Shown: positions 61,720 through 64,000 of the stretch, one piece after another
How the letters are laid out: each line of letters begins with the position of its first letter
Position numbering within the stretch: position 1 is the first letter of the stretch
Origin: Litorivita sp050633545
GTDB lineage: Bacteria; Pseudomonadota; Alphaproteobacteria; Rhodobacterales; Rhodobacteraceae
Length of the DNA: 64,000 nt
Assembly: GCA_050633545.1 (NCBI GenBank)
Contig: JBOEGS010000001.1
Location: forward strand, 573,909 to 637,908
Reading direction: 5' to 3'
The notes under the pieces: model-generated
The model's database searches: none
What the model was told of the DNA's origin: nothing
What the model saw: the letters and a program-made list of their open reading frames with translations, nothing else
Made by a program: the position numbers and the translations under genes

Positions 61720-63447
61720 CTAGTGCAGTTGAGGAACCCTCCAGATACTTGTGGCGGCTCGGGCAAGTAGATTTTGCCTTACGTTGATAGATTGCACTGT
61801 CCAATCCTCTGCGCTTTCAGGAATGCTGGCGGTCAAAGGGATGCCGGATCGGGGAAAGACTGCTTTTTTTGCGTCGTAATTTCCATTGCCGACCTCTCGA
61901 TTTAAGTCTGCCTCCAAAAGAGCCATATTTCCGATCCGATAGACCTCGGCAGCAGCTTCGACGTCATTGAATTGGCCCCAGTTGTCGTGCGGGTTTTCTG
62001 GTAAAATGTGTTCAATGGTGATTTCCGGCCCCGGCATCGAAAACGCTTGCTCTGAGATCTGAGCGTCAAGTTTTGCGAGTATATATCGGACGATCTGCTT
62101 GTTACGACTGTTAGTGGTATCAAACGTTTTGGTAGAAAAATTCGCTCTGAAGACGCTATCAGATGGATAGACAGATCTCAGTTGGCTCAAGACTTCGTTG
62201 GCGTTTGTGTACGCGCCGTTAGAGATGCCGATGGCAACCCTCGAATATGTCCGTTCCTGTTCTGCTGCTTGCAAATTACTTGTTACGTTGTACCGAAAAG
62301 TGATGTTCACAATACCTTTGAGAACTTGGGAAAAGCCGTCCGGTATGTTCTCGCGAGCAGCCATCAGAAGGGCAAAAGGTTGTCTGACACTAAACATCTT
62401 TAGCAACTTAGCATTATCTTTGTCGTCCCCCGTCCAATCGGATTGATCGGGTTGTGTCAGAGAGAGGTACGTTTCCAAACCATCTTCGAGGCCGGTAATG
62501 AGCGCATATGCTTGCTCTCGATTTGTAACAGCACGTTTGATTACTTTGAATAGTTCTGATTGCCTGACAAATGCGTTGTTAGCTCCCCAATACGACCTCA
62601 AAAATGACGTGATATTCTCGCTTTGAAGTCGCTCGAGAATATTCGACCATCTCACTTCGAGTGCATCAAGTTCCGCGTCATGTACCGCGGCACCGGTATC
62701 TCTGCTAATTACTGAGAAGAGGTAATTCTTCAATAAATCAGGTGCCGAGAGCTTCACCCCCCGCGCATTCAGTGTTTCGAAAACTTTGTACGCATTCAAT
62801 TCATCATCCACTGTAATAACCGTGAAAAAGAGACCGCCACTCAATTTTTCAACCAGTCGAGCTAATACAACTCCGTATTGATCTTCGGGCTGACCGCTAT
62901 CCCTAAGCGATTCCCCCAGTTTCTTCGTGAACCACTCGGTAGCCTTACGCATGGCATGCTCAGATGCCTTGAAACCGCGAGATGGCATCTCGCGCAGGGT
63001 GGCTAAGAATGTCTGATAGTAGTGATCGTTGTTCCTATTGAGTGTCAGTTTTGAGCTAACGGTCAACGAGACTGGATCGATTTGCCCAATATAGGTTCGG
63101 CGAATTTCATCTAACCTTGTGTCGTTATTCGCGTTATCAATTCCTGCTTGGATAAGTTCTCGCATCTTTCGCATAGCGGCCAATATCAAAAGAGAAAGGG
63201 TTGTAAGTCTCTGTTGGCCATCAATGATATCTAGTGAACGATCAGCCTTGGGCTGAAGCACCAAGTAACCCATGTAGTGCGAATTCTCATCTTCTGCCAT
63301 GAGCTCAAGAATATCAGCCCAGAGATCTTCCCAATGTTCCTCTTTCCAGCTGTAGTCTCGTTGAAAACGTGGAACTTTGTACACGCTACCGCCTGCGAGA
63401 AGCTGCCTGTAGGTTTCGTTAGATGTATTAAATGTCGTAGCTGCCAT
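61720..63447 (-). CDS. DUF262/DUF1524 protein (GmrSD-like type IV restriction family)
   Basis: A 575-residue protein. The N-terminal DUF262 domain has KVPRFQRDYSWKEEHWEDLW (about residues 25-45) and LDIIDGQQRLTTLSLLILAA (about 73-90; the DGQQR nucleotide motif). The C-terminal DUF1524 HNH-like region has ITIEHILPENPHDNWGQF (about 476-493), which carries the His-Asn-His-type nuclease residues. Single-chain GmrSD-type enzymes cut modified DNA, using NTPs. Start at 63447 follows GAGGA and is preferred to 63666, which would add 73 unrelated residues. Visibly lower in GC than the rest of the element. Convergent with the NERD gene. Confidence 0.9.
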   Translation of the reverse strand: MAATTFNTSNETYRQLLAGGSVYKVPRFQRDYSWKEEHWEDLWADILELMAEDENSHYMGYLVLQPKADRSLDIIDGQQRLTTLSLLILAAMRKMRELIQAGIDNANNDTRLDEIRRTYIGQIDPVSLTVSSKLTLNRNNDHYYQTFLATLREMPSRGFKASEHAMRKATEWFTKKLGESLRDSGQPEDQYGVVLARLVEKLSGGLFFTVITVDDELNAYKVFETLNARGVKLSAPDLLKNYLFSVISRDTGAAVHDAELDALEVRWSNILERLQSENITSFLRSYWGANNAFVRQSELFKVIKRAVTNREQAYALITGLEDGLETYLSLTQPDQSDWTGDDKDNAKLLKMFSVRQPFALLMAARENIPDGFSQVLKGIVNITFRYNVTSNLQAAEQERTYSRVAIGISNGAYTNANEVLSQLRSVYPSDSVFRANFSTKTFDTTNSRNKQIVRYILAKLDAQISEQAFSMPGPEITIEHILPENPHDNWGQFNDVEAAAEVYRIGNMALLEADLNREVGNGNYDAKKAVFPRSGIPLTASIPESAEDWTVQSINVRQNLLARAATSIWRVPQLH

Positions 63448-63882
63448 CGCGCGATTCCTCAAAGTCCAGTATTCGATGGCTTTGAAAATAGCCAAACTTG
63501 ATGGTCCGCACCTTAATGGATCGTGTTTCAACTGAACAGTCGCTTGATTGTCAGGTTGAGGCTTGCAAGTTGGCATAGGGGGTAGGCATATATGCGCGCT
63601 CCTAAACACTCGGCAACGCATTCTCTTTTCCGAAGCAAAAAGCCAGTTTTGGAAAGGACCGGCCACAGATCGAACCGACGAAGGTCCGCTTTAGTGGCTT
63701 CTTACAGATAGTGCTGCGTTGCAGCGAAGGTCCGCTTCCCGCCGTTCTTGCCGCTTTCGCACTTCCACTCTGCATGCTTTGTTTCTGCTTCCAGCGTAGC
63801 ACCATTGTAGCACCGGCTGGATTCGGAACGCGGGAAGCCGCCTGATGGCGGCGCGTAACATGTTGTATTTGTTTTGTTTTTT
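63448..63882. other. Non-coding right end of the element
   Basis: No gene was seen. Contains two CGAAGGTCCGCT copies (63679-63690, 63725-63736), two GTAGCACC arm-type repeats (63796, 63807) and a hairpin region (about 63826-63882) resembling the sequence left of 55480. Confidence 0.6.
63796..63816. repeat. Two 11-base-spaced GTAGCACC repeats (probable integrase arm-type sites, right end)
   Basis: GTAGCACCAT (63796-63805) and GTAGCACCGG (63807-63816), the same motif and period as the four copies at the left end. Confidence 0.65.
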
Positions 63883-63959
<77 letters not shown>

Positions 63960-64000
63960 ACGTTTTGCGGTGCGTGTTGCACTGCTGTTCGCTGATCCTG

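Overview
The window reads as GC-rich alphaproteobacterial chromosome, most likely Rhodobacterales. Signs are the dense ATGA-overlapping operons, a NosR of Paracoccus/Roseobacter type, TRAP and tripartite tricarboxylate (TTT) carboxylate transporters, DUF2218, a nadABC operon, and IS and repeat types familiar from that order. The species cannot be named from the sequence alone.

1-11.6 kb holds copper/anaerobic respiration and iron uptake. At the left edge, on the minus strand, is nosR (N2O reductase maturation; 3' end outside the window). A small secreted cysteine protein sits just upstream of it behind an FNR/NnrR-type box. Next comes exbB-exbD-exbD-tonB, every gene overlapping the next, then a TonB-dependent receptor and a four-gene iron-chelate ABC importer. 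A divergent DUF2218 gene closes the unit. Together these genes energise and carry out uptake of an iron chelate, from outer-membrane receptor to inner-membrane permease.

12.1-18.6 kb holds a large gene fusing a PAPS-type sulfotransferase domain to a clan GH-A glycosidase domain, followed by the de novo NAD operon nadA-nadB-nadC.

18.7-44.9 kb is a 26-kb carboxylic-acid catabolic region. It has an IclR and a TetR regulator, an SMP-30 lactonase-like protein, a beta-hydroxyacid dehydrogenase, tricarballylate-dehydrogenase-like TcuA/TcuB and a TRAP transporter. It continues with an Fe-alcohol dehydrogenase, acyl-CoA dehydrogenase, ADP-forming acyl-CoA synthetase, family III CoA-transferase and a TTT transporter. 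The last part has an SDR, an OB-fold/zinc-ribbon protein with a thiolase-like partner, enoyl-CoA hydratase, an NMO-like flavoprotein, a lone molybdenum hydroxylase subunit, two hotdog thioesterases and a two-subunit CoA-transferase. The TTT transporter looks broken: tctA has an in-frame amber codon and tctC has an internal deletion of about 80 codons. The thiolase-like protein has Ser in place of the nucleophilic Cys, so it may be an aldolase rather than a thiolase. The substrate is unknown.

45.1-49.8 kb holds a CPA1-type cation/proton antiporter with a TrkA-N-like C-terminus and an HxlR regulator divergent from an MddA-like methanethiol methyltransferase and an OsmC protein.

49.9-55.5 kb is an accessory junction: a dead transposase fragment, a 195-base assembly gap, an intact IS3-family element truncating a small gene, a membrane protein, a lipoprotein hydrolase and a degenerate GT51-like protein.

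55.5-63.96 kb is an integrative element in the 3' half of an initiator tRNA-Met gene. It carries a tyrosine integrase, an unknown 332-residue protein, an AlpA-like protein, a P4-type primase/helicase with an iteron-like repeat block, a NERD/zinc-ribbon protein and a DUF262/DUF1524 (GmrSD-like) protein. Integrase arm-type repeats lie inside both ends. The left flank mirrors the element's right end, which suggests tandem insertions at this tRNA.
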